Part shown: in pieces, positions 24,916 to 33,223 of the stretch
Layout of the letters: every line of letters starts with the position of its first letter
Numbering within the stretch: the first letter of the stretch is position 1
Assembly (NCBI GenBank): GCA_011053245.1
Contig: DRGS01000035.1
Location: forward strand, 1 to 35,739
Source of the DNA: Phycisphaerales bacterium
GTDB lineage: Bacteria; Planctomycetota; Phycisphaerae; Sedimentisphaerales; Anaerohalosphaeraceae
Direction of reading: 5' to 3'
Length of the DNA: 35,739 bases
The notes under the pieces: generated by a model
What the model saw: the letters and a program-made list of their open reading frames with translations, nothing else
What the model was told of the DNA's origin: nothing
The model's database searches: none
Made by a program: the position numbers and the translations under genes

Positions 24916-26316
24916 ATGATCATGGAATGTTTGGTGGATTACGAACAAGATCTTAGTGTGGATTACGAACAAGATCTTAGTTATGAGATCGCCATCAACA
25001 GCGACTCATTCTATAAAAATGATGGCTGGTGGACTGCGCTCTTATTGCTGTGCCTAGTCTTTGGCCCTCGAACCAGTCCTGGAAGCGCCCTACCCCCAAT
25101 GCGTTTTACCGACTTCGTGATAGCCTTTATGTTAATTGGGAGGTGGCGAAAGACCCGTGCTTTTTATGGAGGCTTTTTGTTTTCAAGACGTATTCGCATT
25201 TATAGCGGATTCATGTTTGCTTTGGCAGGCCTTCTTTTGTTTTCCACTTTCATTAATGTTTCGATAGGGACATATTCATTTTTCATAAAGGATCTTTACA
25301 TTCCGTTTAAATTTCTTCGCAGTGTGCTCATAGCCGCGATAACAGCGACGTTTACTTTCGGTCCGAAGCAGACAAAGCAGCTTGTCAAGGGAATACTATT
25401 TGTCACTTTACTTGCTTCGGTACTTTCCTTCGTTCAAAAATTTAGCCCATATTTGTTATCCGGCATAGTTGAACGTTTCTATGCAATCGATTACACAAGA
25501 CTTGAAATAGCAACAAGAGGAAATACAAGTCGAGTTGTCGGTACATTTGGAAATCCCAATTCGTGGGGATCCTGTCTGGTTATGCTCGGTACGGCCTCTG
25601 TGGCATCTTTTTTGCACATGAAAGGATCCATCAAGTTTGCAGCTATACTGGTATATATTACCGTGAGTATGGCCATCATTGCTACAACAGGCTCAAGAAC
25701 CTCTTTTCTTGCAATAGTTGCGGTAACTATATTTTCGGCTATACTTTCATTCCGAGGAAAATCAATCATTTGGATTCTTCTTGGTAGTATACTCTTTTCT
25801 GTCCTTCTTTTGTTTGTAAAGGCTAATATTGATTCCCTGCCAATTAATCCCAGATTGAAAACTCTCATCAAAGGAGAGCGAACTATCGCCGAGGGCCTGG
25901 CTGGCAGGAACCGTATTTGGAAAAGAAGTTTAAGTGCCGTAAAGGGATCTTATCTTATTGGAACTGGCGGATCAACAACCACCGTCCAGTTGTCAGATAA
26001 TGGCTACCTGATGATGCTGCTCAGAACAGGTGTGATAGGACTTGTTGTGTATCTATTGATGTTAGCGCGTTTGTCGGTGCGAGGGGTTAAAGCATTTCTG
26101 CTTGAAAAAGAATCTTATCAACGAACTATCATGCTTATGTCACTGATGGTATTTGTCTGTCATCTGTTATTTGAAGTTGTGGCTGACTTCCTCTTCAACG
26201 TGCAATATATGGGGGTATTAGGTATTTTTATTGGGTTGATGTGCGGTTTGTCGCGAACCTCAATAGACAATAGTATCTGCGACAATCAAGACTTCTATCA
26301 GGAAGATCAATATTAG
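24916..26316 (+). CDS. O-antigen ligase / polymerase family membrane protein (Wzy/WaaL-like)
   Basis: A 466-residue inner-membrane protein with about ten helices. It should polymerise repeat units or ligate the glycan to its carrier on the outer face. The Wzy_C-type features are present: VVGTFGNPNSWGSCLVM, TTGSRTSFLAIVAV, then a large extracytoplasmic loop with GLAGRNRIWKRSLSAVKGS and the DNGYLMMLLRTGVIGLVVYL block. Wzy and WaaL cannot be separated by sequence alone. With a Wzx-like flippase two genes away, Wzy is favoured. Start ATG 24916 (or 24922) has only a weak ribosome-binding site. The soluble N-terminus contains an exact duplication, VDYEQDLSVDYEQDLS. Confidence 0.85.
   Translation: MIMECLVDYEQDLSVDYEQDLSYEIAINSDSFYKNDGWWTALLLLCLVFGPRTSPGSALPPMRFTDFVIAFMLIGRWRKTRAFYGGFLFSRRIRIYSGFMFALAGLLLFSTFINVSIGTYSFFIKDLYIPFKFLRSVLIAAITATFTFGPKQTKQLVKGILFVTLLASVLSFVQKFSPYLLSGIVERFYAIDYTRLEIATRGNTSRVVGTFGNPNSWGSCLVMLGTASVASFLHMKGSIKFAAILVYITVSMAIIATTGSRTSFLAIVAVTIFSAILSFRGKSIIWILLGSILFSVLLLFVKANIDSLPINPRLKTLIKGERTIAEGLAGRNRIWKRSLSAVKGSYLIGTGGSTTTVQLSDNGYLMMLLRTGVIGLVVYLLMLARLSVRGVKAFLLEKESYQRTIMLMSLMVFVCHLLFEVVADFLFNVQYMGVLGIFIGLMCGLSRTSIDNSICDNQDFYQEDQY
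24934..24981 (+). repeat. 24-bp perfect tandem duplication inside the Wzy/WaaL-like gene
   Basis: The 24-base unit beginning GTGGATTACGAACAAG is present twice without change (24934-24957, 24958-24981) and adds eight residues (VDYEQDLS) in frame. Perfect identity points to a recent slippage event. Confidence 0.95.
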
Positions 26317-26317
26317 A

Positions 26318-26479
26318 TTTAATAACAAGTATGTACTTGGATCCGTACCAACCATGCAAAATTCATTAGCCGAAATAAAAAACAACGGCCAAACAACAGC
26401 CACCCCCAAAACCCCTAACCTATGGGATGGCAACTCCGCTGAAAGAATCGCGGAAATAATAGCACAGAGCAATAATTAA
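26318..26479 (+). pseudogene. C-terminal remnant of a second wecB-like gene
   Basis: A short frame ending in TAA at 26477 reads MQNSLAEIKNNGQ, then PKTPNLWDGNSAERIAEII. The end of the intact wecB reads SEIKNDGQ, then VKTPNLWDGNAAERIAEII. The DNA is also close (AACCTATGGGA in both). The rest of the gene is absent: upstream homology fades near the end of the Wzy/WaaL-like gene. An ATG at 26354 exists, but a 41-residue fragment of this enzyme could not work. It is the scar of a deleted or replaced wecB allele. Confidence 0.8.
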
Positions 26480-26556
26480 CCAAATGACTTGCCGATATAT
26501 GCGTGAGTTAATTAGAAATCCCATTTCATGAGCTCATTAAAAGAAGGTAAAATGTT

Positions 26557-28077
26557 TTGAGGGCTAATAGAAAACAATTTGCAATCAACGCCATGAGTGG
26601 CTGGATTGCGCAAGCGACAGCTATTGGAGTCGGGGTGTTTTTGCTTTCGTATGCCATTTGGCGACTTGGCAAACAGTGCTATGGTATTTATCAGCTTGCG
26701 GCATCAATACTCACGTTTTTTGTATTTCTTCAATTGGGTATGGGGCCAACCTTAGTGCGGTACTATTCACAAGCCATTGCGGAACACGACAAGGAGAAAG
26801 TCGGAAGAGTTAGCAGCACGGCATTTCTAATGCTCGGTTGCTTAGGCGCTATCGGAGCAATTGTGTGTTTGGCAATTATACCGTGGTTCATTCGTTTTTA
26901 TGATATTCAGCAAGAGTTCGTTTGGGAGACTTCAGGTCTTCTGGTCTGCATGGCGTTATCATTTTTTTTACAAATGCTCATGCCTGCAATTTCAGGCCTG
27001 CTTCTGGGATCGAATCGATACGACATTTCCAATGGAACCATAGCAGTTAGTAATATAACTCGCTTAGTGTTGGTTGTCCTGTTTTTTGAACTGATCAAAC
27101 CGTCTATTTTCTGTTTTGGGCTTGCAATACTGACGAACAAAATTCTTTTGATTACTGTACAAGTCCTTTTTGTCGTAAAACTATTCGGTCGCAATATATA
27201 TTTTTCCTTCCGCAAAGTAAGCCTTGAAACAGCCAGGACCATACTTGGATTTAGTGTGCATACTTTTATTATTTCAATTTGTGCCGCTACAGTAATGCAA
27301 GTGCCGGTACTGATTATCGGTAAAACCCTTGGTATGGAAATGGTAAGCACCTTTGCTCCGGTAATTGTGATTGCAAATGCTGTACAGGGTTTTTTGGGAG
27401 CGGCAATGAGGCCAATAATTCCCGTTGCCAGTCGTGATCGGATTCATAATTCGGGTAAGAATCTGGGACGATGGGCAGTTGAAGGTAGTAAGTATGCTAC
27501 TTTTTTGGGTTTAGGGGCTGCTTTGGTGTGGATTGTTTTTGGAAAGGGCGTTCTCAATATTTGGCTCGGAGAAGAGTTTGTCAAGATATGGCCAATCATC
27601 CTGGTTTACTTGGTTGGAGTCGTCATTGCCAATTCGCAAGGCATTACTGCGGGAATTGCGATAGGTGCCAGTACACTCCTTCCATTTACGATAAGCTGGA
27701 TTGTTATCGCGATTGGTACAATTTTATCGTTGGCAATTGGTACGATACATTATTCTTGGGGTTTGATGGGAATTGCTATATGCTGTGTTGTTCTTAGATC
27801 GCTACGCAATTTTTTGTTCATACCATGGATTTACTCTCGAGTGCTTGGATATAGATATTCAGCTATGATCGTTAATTACTTGAAAGTGTTTCTTTTTTTC
27901 CTGGTTTGTTGGGGGATATGCATAGGGTTGTCCTTCATCCAGGGAATTAATTATTTTGTTGCCGGCTTAGTATCAATGGCTGTCTATGGATTTTTGGGTA
28001 CACGATTTTTCATCCCAGCAGAATATTATCGCTATGTTATCTCGAAGCTTAAAATCAGGAAAATTGTTAAAACATGA
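26557..28077 (+). CDS. Polysaccharide flippase, Wzx/MATE-MOP superfamily
   Basis: A 506-residue membrane protein with about 12-14 helices that should move lipid-linked repeat units across the inner membrane. The N-terminus RKQFAINAMSGWIAQATAIG with the following LSYAIWRLGKQCYGIYQLA is typical of this superfamily, as are the small GS-rich loops between helices. It starts at TTG 26557, with AAGG nine bases before it; no ATG in frame fits. Its end overlaps the PP-loop ATPase gene by four bases (ATGA), so the two are co-translated. It pairs with the Wzy/WaaL-like protein upstream. Confidence 0.88.
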   Translation: MRANRKQFAINAMSGWIAQATAIGVGVFLLSYAIWRLGKQCYGIYQLAASILTFFVFLQLGMGPTLVRYYSQAIAEHDKEKVGRVSSTAFLMLGCLGAIGAIVCLAIIPWFIRFYDIQQEFVWETSGLLVCMALSFFLQMLMPAISGLLLGSNRYDISNGTIAVSNITRLVLVVLFFELIKPSIFCFGLAILTNKILLITVQVLFVVKLFGRNIYFSFRKVSLETARTILGFSVHTFIISICAATVMQVPVLIIGKTLGMEMVSTFAPVIVIANAVQGFLGAAMRPIIPVASRDRIHNSGKNLGRWAVEGSKYATFLGLGAALVWIVFGKGVLNIWLGEEFVKIWPIILVYLVGVVIANSQGITAGIAIGASTLLPFTISWIVIAIGTILSLAIGTIHYSWGLMGIAICCVVLRSLRNFLFIPWIYSRVLGYRYSAMIVNYLKVFLFFLVCWGICIGLSFIQGINYFVAGLVSMAVYGFLGTRFFIPAEYYRYVISKLKIRKIVKT

Positions 28078-29339
28078 TTATTCAGAACTTACAAACTTTT
28101 GAAAAGGAAGACGATTTTATTGTTCAAGTGGAGGTAAAGACTGCCGACAAACTTGAGCTGCTTTGGTTTTCTACTCCGGCGAAATACGGAGACTATCTAT
28201 GTAAGACCCGTATGGATGGTTTCCTTGTGGGAATGCTTTACCCTGCTATGCAACATGGAGAGGATATCCATGTTGCAGGAACGGTGTCAGAAAGATTATT
28301 ACATAATATCAACACATATATAATCCCACTGCTCCGGTGCTATTCGCCAACTGCAAAGAGCATTCGAGTAACCGCCGATTATACTGACAGTTCTTCCAAT
28401 TTGCATTCAAATGGGGTGGGAACTGGTTTTTCTGGCGGCATTGATTCCTTTGGCGTAGTCTATGATTATTTATTCAGAGATGTACCTGAAATTTATAAAT
28501 TGACCCACTTCATATTTTTGAATGTGGGGTCGCATGGTAAGGCCAAAACACGTGAGGATTTGTCCCGTGTTCGTGACAAATTTCATGTACGCTATGAGCT
28601 ACTTAGTGCGTTTCCCAATGAAATTGGCATAGATTTTATTCCTCTGGATTCCAATCTTCATTTATTTCATTATCCGTGGGGGCACCAAACAACACATAGC
28701 CTTACTACAATAGCAGGAGTTTTGTTTTTTCAAGGTTTATTTCGTCGGTATTACATTGCATCTGCGGGTTTGACTTATGGCGAGATCATGGAGTCTGGTC
28801 ATATGTACACTGGGCTGGATATGGCTATGTTTGATCCACAATTATTGCCACTGCTTTCTACGGAATCTCTTGAACTGATCCCCGATGGGCAGCAATCTAA
28901 TCGGATGGGAAAAACATTGCTCGTCGTTGACTATTCTCCTGCGCAACGTTTTTTGAACGTTTGTATAGCAGCGGAAAGTTTGTCTGTGAAGAATTGCTCA
29001 GTTTGCAAGAAGTGTGTTCGTACATTAGCTATGTTGCGAATTATTGGGGTGGAAGATGAATTCAAGGAAGTTTTCGATATTACTAAATATATAAATGAGA
29101 AGGAGAAAAAGTTTTTTGCGAGGCTGTCTTTGGGGTTGTGCTTAGGGGTATTTCAAAAACAGATGGTTGATTATGCCAAATCGCACAATGTAAGTTTAAG
29201 GCTGCATACAACAGTATACCACATTTTCATGGAGATATTGGGGCTTCCTATTGAATTGCTGATAGGTAAGTTGCGTAAAATCGAATGGGTGCGAAGCTTG
29301 TTCCATCGTGTAAGAAAGCAATTTACTAAGCGGATGTAA
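28074..29339 (+). CDS. PP-loop ATPase with a QueC-like zinc tetrad, in a polysaccharide locus
   Basis: A 421-residue protein. Residues 1-112 form an N-terminal domain I do not recognise. A PP-loop ATP pyrophosphatase domain follows, with the SGGIDS signature at 120-125. Cys297, Cys308, Cys311 and Cys314 (in KNCSVCKKCVRT) reproduce the C-x(n)-CxxCxxC zinc site of QueC. Such enzymes adenylate a carboxylate or carbonyl and let nitrogen or another nucleophile attack. In glycan loci, PP-loop proteins such as WbpG/PseA make amidino sugars, but those lack this N-terminal domain. A uronic-acid amidation is an attractive guess because the locus makes UDP-uronates. It is not a queuosine gene by context. 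It overlaps the flippase gene and is followed after 32 bases by an Fe-S protein. Confidence 0.75.
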   Translation: MIIQNLQTFEKEDDFIVQVEVKTADKLELLWFSTPAKYGDYLCKTRMDGFLVGMLYPAMQHGEDIHVAGTVSERLLHNINTYIIPLLRCYSPTAKSIRVTADYTDSSSNLHSNGVGTGFSGGIDSFGVVYDYLFRDVPEIYKLTHFIFLNVGSHGKAKTREDLSRVRDKFHVRYELLSAFPNEIGIDFIPLDSNLHLFHYPWGHQTTHSLTTIAGVLFFQGLFRRYYIASAGLTYGEIMESGHMYTGLDMAMFDPQLLPLLSTESLELIPDGQQSNRMGKTLLVVDYSPAQRFLNVCIAAESLSVKNCSVCKKCVRTLAMLRIIGVEDEFKEVFDITKYINEKEKKFFARLSLGLCLGVFQKQMVDYAKSHNVSLRLHTTVYHIFMEILGLPIELLIGKLRKIEWVRSLFHRVRKQFTKRM

Positions 29340-29371
29340 GTAGTAATCTGGGTCGAAAGGTAATAAGGTAA

Positions 29372-30766
29372 ATGAGTGAAAACGTATTAGAAGCCGTTGT
29401 AGCCAATGATTTGTGTGTTGGATGTGGTATGTGTGCAGGGATGTTACCGGGATCCCTGCGTATGCATACGAATAAATACGGAGCCTATGTTCCCGAATTG
29501 ATTGAGCAAGTGGATCAGGGATGGGAGCAAGTAAGCTTGCAGGTATGCCCGTTCGCAAATAATGACGAGAACGAAGATTCAATTGGAAAAAAGCTTTTTA
29601 ATTTCCAAGAGGGTGTGCAGCATTGTTCAGAAACGGGTTATTATTTAAAATGTTTTACTGGGCATGTTTTGAATGAAGAAGTACGGTTGTCAGCTACTTC
29701 AGGGGGGATCATAACATGGCTTGCAGAGGAACTTCTTTCCAGTGGAAAGGTTGATGCGGTTGCATGCGTTGGTAAATGTGATGAAGGTGAAAATCTTTTT
29801 GAGTACAAGTTTATCACCGATGCTGCTGAGATTTCGGAGTGCAGGAAATCGCGATATTACCCTGTGGAATTTTCTGGAACAATAAGAAAAATAAAAGAAG
29901 TCGAGGGGAAGGTGCTTTTTATAGGATTGCCGTGTTTTATTAAGGCCATGCGATTGGCCATGAAACAGGATCCTGTGCTTGCAGATCGGGTTGCGTACAC
30001 AATAGGACTCTTCTGTGGACATCTGAAAAGCAAACACTATGCAGCTTATCTGGCAAGAAGTTCTGGAGTGCATGAAAAAGACATCCAAACAGTTGATTTT
30101 AGAAAAAAGATCAAAGACAAACCTGCAAACAAATATGCATTTGAAGTAGTAACCAGAAACGAAGGCCCTGATAACCATCGGCAAATTATGATGCAGGATG
30201 TTTGGGCAAGTAGCTGGAGCAATAACCTGTTTATGCTGGATGCATGTGAATATTGTGATGATATAATGGCTGAAACGGCAGACATTTCCGTTGGCGATGC
30301 GTGGTTGGCAGAATTTATAAAGGATTATCGCGGAACTAGTATCACGATATGCCGCAATACTGATTTATTGCATGTGTTGGCGACAGGTGTTGACAAAGGA
30401 GACATATCACTGCAAGAAATTGAGGTGGAAGAGGTAATTAAATCTCAGGCTGGCGGTATTCGCCAGAGGCGTACGGGTTTGCAATATCGATTATATTTGT
30501 CTGCCAGAAAGGGGCTATGGCGACCAGGCAAACGCGTTACTACAGACGGTAAAGCGGGGACTTTTTTCTTTCGTCTACTTCAATTGTTAAGGATCAAAAC
30601 GAAAACATTAAGTCGGCAGGCCTTTCTTAAACAACAACCAATAGATGGCCTTGATATTTTTGTCCGATTACTCAGGCCTTGGATACTGACTAGCAAAATA
30701 GTCAATATTGCTCGACACGTCCCCGGTATTATCCGAAGAAGTTTATTGAAATATCCAAATCACTGA
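29372..30766 (+). CDS. FrhB/FdhB-like iron-sulfur flavoprotein family (coenzyme F420 hydrogenase beta-subunit-like)
   Basis: A 464-residue protein. The N-terminus holds a ferredoxin-type cluster site, Cys15, Cys18 and Cys21 in LCVGCGMCAGM, with a further Cys59 in QVCPF. The FrhB N-terminal domain follows with SATSGGIITWLAEELL, and the C-terminal domain with FIGLPCFIKAMRLA, GLFCGHLKSKHY and ACEYCDDIMAETADISVGDA, which includes more conserved Cys. The family passes electrons between FAD, Fe-S clusters and partners. Members placed beside polysaccharide pyruvyl transferases in glycan clusters are common but uncharacterised. The last 120 residues are basic and helical. AAGG precedes the ATG. Confidence 0.85.
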   Translation: MSENVLEAVVANDLCVGCGMCAGMLPGSLRMHTNKYGAYVPELIEQVDQGWEQVSLQVCPFANNDENEDSIGKKLFNFQEGVQHCSETGYYLKCFTGHVLNEEVRLSATSGGIITWLAEELLSSGKVDAVACVGKCDEGENLFEYKFITDAAEISECRKSRYYPVEFSGTIRKIKEVEGKVLFIGLPCFIKAMRLAMKQDPVLADRVAYTIGLFCGHLKSKHYAAYLARSSGVHEKDIQTVDFRKKIKDKPANKYAFEVVTRNEGPDNHRQIMMQDVWASSWSNNLFMLDACEYCDDIMAETADISVGDAWLAEFIKDYRGTSITICRNTDLLHVLATGVDKGDISLQEIEVEEVIKSQAGGIRQRRTGLQYRLYLSARKGLWRPGKRVTTDGKAGTFFFRLLQLLRIKTKTLSRQAFLKQQPIDGLDIFVRLLRPWILTSKIVNIARHVPGIIRRSLLKYPNH

Positions 30767-30815
30767 AAGATTTGTTTTTCAAAGCAGGCAAAAGTTTATA
30801 AATCAGGTATGCCAA

Positions 30816-31880
30816 ATGGAATCCACAAAGAGAGACATTGGGTTTGATGCCCTACGAGGGATTGCAATAATTGGAGTTGTTTTAATCCATACTATGAGTG
30901 ATAGTGTACGTTTTGGGCAACATACAGTAGATGGCTCGGTAGGTTTTTATTACACTATTTTTTTAAGACAAGTCATAAATTTTTCTGTCCCGGCATTTCT
31001 TTTTATCTCGGGTTATTTTGTTGCCAAAGGAGCGCAAAAGCACACTGATTATATTAATGTTACTGCAAAAAGGCTTGCAAGGGTTTTGTTACCCTATTTT
31101 ATTTGGTCAATGGCTATCTTACTGACTTCAGGAATACTTTCAGGAAAGATTGACGCAATAATGATCTTTTTAAAACTTTTAACAGGTAAGGCATCAACCC
31201 CTTATTATTTTGTGCTTCTCATTGCTCAATTCTACATACTGACACCTGTTTTAATGTATGTCAATAGTCGTAAGAATGGATTTGCTCTAATTGCGTTAAT
31301 AAACCTAATGTTTCTCGCAACATTTTATATTGTTCGTTTGTTTTTCTCGATAGGAATCCCATTGTATTTCATATTCACATTACCCTTTTATTCATGGATG
31401 ATATTTTTCCAATATGGTTTACTTCTTGGTGCCAATCCAACTCTTGAAAAAAGAATAAATAGCAGACCGGGGACATTTGCTTCTCTTGCAATTTTTGGGC
31501 TAATGTTGTCATTCGCTGAAGCACTTTTGATGTTGAAGGAATTCGGAAATGTCGGTTTTGCTATGTCAACTATTAAACTATCTTCATGTATTTATGCAAT
31601 TGGAATTATCTCTTTTTTCTTATGGCTGAAAACCAAGATAACCAAGTGGCCCAAGCCATTACTTTTAATAGGGAATTATTCTTTTGGCATATTTTTAATT
31701 CACATGCTTTTTTTGGATAATATAGTCTTTATGCTAAGCCATTTTACGGGATTTCGTTCTCTGCTGCCTGTTTTTCAGATGGTCGTGGTTCTAATAACAA
31801 TTATTATTTGCATGGGTTCTATCTATGTTTCGAGAAGAATATTAACCGAGAAGATAAGCGTTAAAATATTTGGGCTATAA
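30816..31880 (+). CDS. Membrane acyltransferase, acyltransferase-3 family (OafA-like)
   Basis: A 354-residue protein with about ten membrane helices that should transfer an acetyl or other acyl group to the glycan. The hallmark is at the N-terminus: FDALRGIAIIGVVLIHTMSD, with Arg14 and the conserved His25. There is no C-terminal SGNH domain, so it is the short form. A second typical segment is FSVPAFLFISGYFVAKG. The gene is the most AT-rich of the locus. AGG stands eight bases before the ATG. It sits between the Fe-S protein and the pyruvyl transferase, a place that fits glycan decoration. Confidence 0.9.
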   Translation: MESTKRDIGFDALRGIAIIGVVLIHTMSDSVRFGQHTVDGSVGFYYTIFLRQVINFSVPAFLFISGYFVAKGAQKHTDYINVTAKRLARVLLPYFIWSMAILLTSGILSGKIDAIMIFLKLLTGKASTPYYFVLLIAQFYILTPVLMYVNSRKNGFALIALINLMFLATFYIVRLFFSIGIPLYFIFTLPFYSWMIFFQYGLLLGANPTLEKRINSRPGTFASLAIFGLMLSFAEALLMLKEFGNVGFAMSTIKLSSCIYAIGIISFFLWLKTKITKWPKPLLLIGNYSFGIFLIHMLFLDNIVFMLSHFTGFRSLLPVFQMVVVLITIIICMGSIYVSRRILTEKISVKIFGL

Positions 31881-31959
31881 GTCATAGATATATTGTGGCA
31901 TGGACTGGCGGTAAAATTAATTTTATTAAGCATCACTATTTGAATAGGGAGTATTTCGA

Positions 31960-33192
31960 ATGACCAATAAGAAGCCCCTTTTTATTTTAGCAGGAAATGG
32001 TTCCAATTACAATCGGGGTTGCGAAGCGATCTTCAGGGGGACTCGCCGCATACTAACCGAAAATTTTGATAAGACCAGGTTGCTTATTGTTAATTCGTAT
32101 CTAAGTAATGAAGATTTTAAAATTCAATCTTCAGATGATACTGATTCATCTCACGTTTATGGTTTCATGCGTAAACCTTACAAGCGGTTCGACCGCTATT
32201 GGTTTCTATATAAAACAATGAGGGTGGTTACCCCGAAGTCGGTCAAGCATGTAATGTATAAGGACATTGTCAACTGGGGTAAGGATGCAAGTGCCGTTCT
32301 GGCACTTGGCGGAGATAATTACTCTCTGGATGGTGGAGTACCTCCGACACTTTGTACAGACCTTGACATTCTTGTAAGGTCGATGGGGATACCGATGGTT
32401 ATATGGGGTGCATCAGTCGGGCCTTTCATAAAATTGCCGGAGTATGAAAAATATATGGCCAAGCATCTAAAGGATGTCCATATAATGGCCCGTGAACCTG
32501 AAACTGTCAGATACCTTGCTAATCTGGGATTAACAGAAAACGTTTACAGGGTAGGAGACCCAGCTTTTTTGATGGAGTCCCGGGAACCAGAAGGGATTGA
32601 TTTCCAGATTGAGCCAGATTCAATTGGTTTGAATTTAAGCCCTCTTATGGCTAGATTTATCAAGAGAACAGCCGGAAGTCCTGACAAGTGGAAGAATCTC
32701 TCTGCGGAGATATTGAATAACATAATTAAGAAAACGGATCGCAATATCTATTTGATTCCACATGTTATGGGTTACCCAGGGAACAATGACTATCTCTTTC
32801 TTAAAGATGTTTTATCGCAAGTTTCTGATAAAAGTGAGCGTGTAACCTTGATACCTCCAATATATAGCGCTCCCGAGCTAAAATGGATAATAAGCAAGAT
32901 GGCGATATTTGCCGGTGCGAGAATGCATTCGACAATAGCTGCTTTCTCATCATTTATTCCAACCCTGAGTTTTGCCTATAGCATCAAGGCAAAGGGTATG
33001 AACGAAGATATATTCGGGCACAACAATTATTGCATTTCTCCGGAAGACTTATGCCCTGAAGTCGTAGTGGAAAAGATAAAGTTTATTCTCAGGGATTCCT
33101 CAGATATCACCGAACATCTTAAAAAAAGGATTCCTGAGGTCAAAGATTTAGCGATGTACGCAGGCAGAATACTTAAAGAGATCGTCAAGTAG
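31960..33192 (+). CDS. Polysaccharide pyruvyl transferase family protein (CsaB/WcaK-like)
   Basis: A 410-residue protein of the family that adds ketal-linked pyruvate to sugars. It has a GT-B-like layout: GSNYNRGCEAIFRGTRRIL at the N-terminus, ALGGDNYSLDGG in the middle and GARMHSTIAAFSSFIPTLS at the C-terminus, all standard blocks. Pyruvylation would add negative charge to the polymer. In many bacteria this family is found beside FrhB-like proteins, as here. The ribosome-binding site is AGGGAG. Confidence 0.88.
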   Translation: MTNKKPLFILAGNGSNYNRGCEAIFRGTRRILTENFDKTRLLIVNSYLSNEDFKIQSSDDTDSSHVYGFMRKPYKRFDRYWFLYKTMRVVTPKSVKHVMYKDIVNWGKDASAVLALGGDNYSLDGGVPPTLCTDLDILVRSMGIPMVIWGASVGPFIKLPEYEKYMAKHLKDVHIMAREPETVRYLANLGLTENVYRVGDPAFLMESREPEGIDFQIEPDSIGLNLSPLMARFIKRTAGSPDKWKNLSAEILNNIIKKTDRNIYLIPHVMGYPGNNDYLFLKDVLSQVSDKSERVTLIPPIYSAPELKWIISKMAIFAGARMHSTIAAFSSFIPTLSFAYSIKAKGMNEDIFGHNNYCISPEDLCPEVVVEKIKFILRDSSDITEHLKKRIPEVKDLAMYAGRILKEIVK

Positions 33193-33223
33193 TATTACAA
33201 ATTACTTATGCATATGAGGGTCT

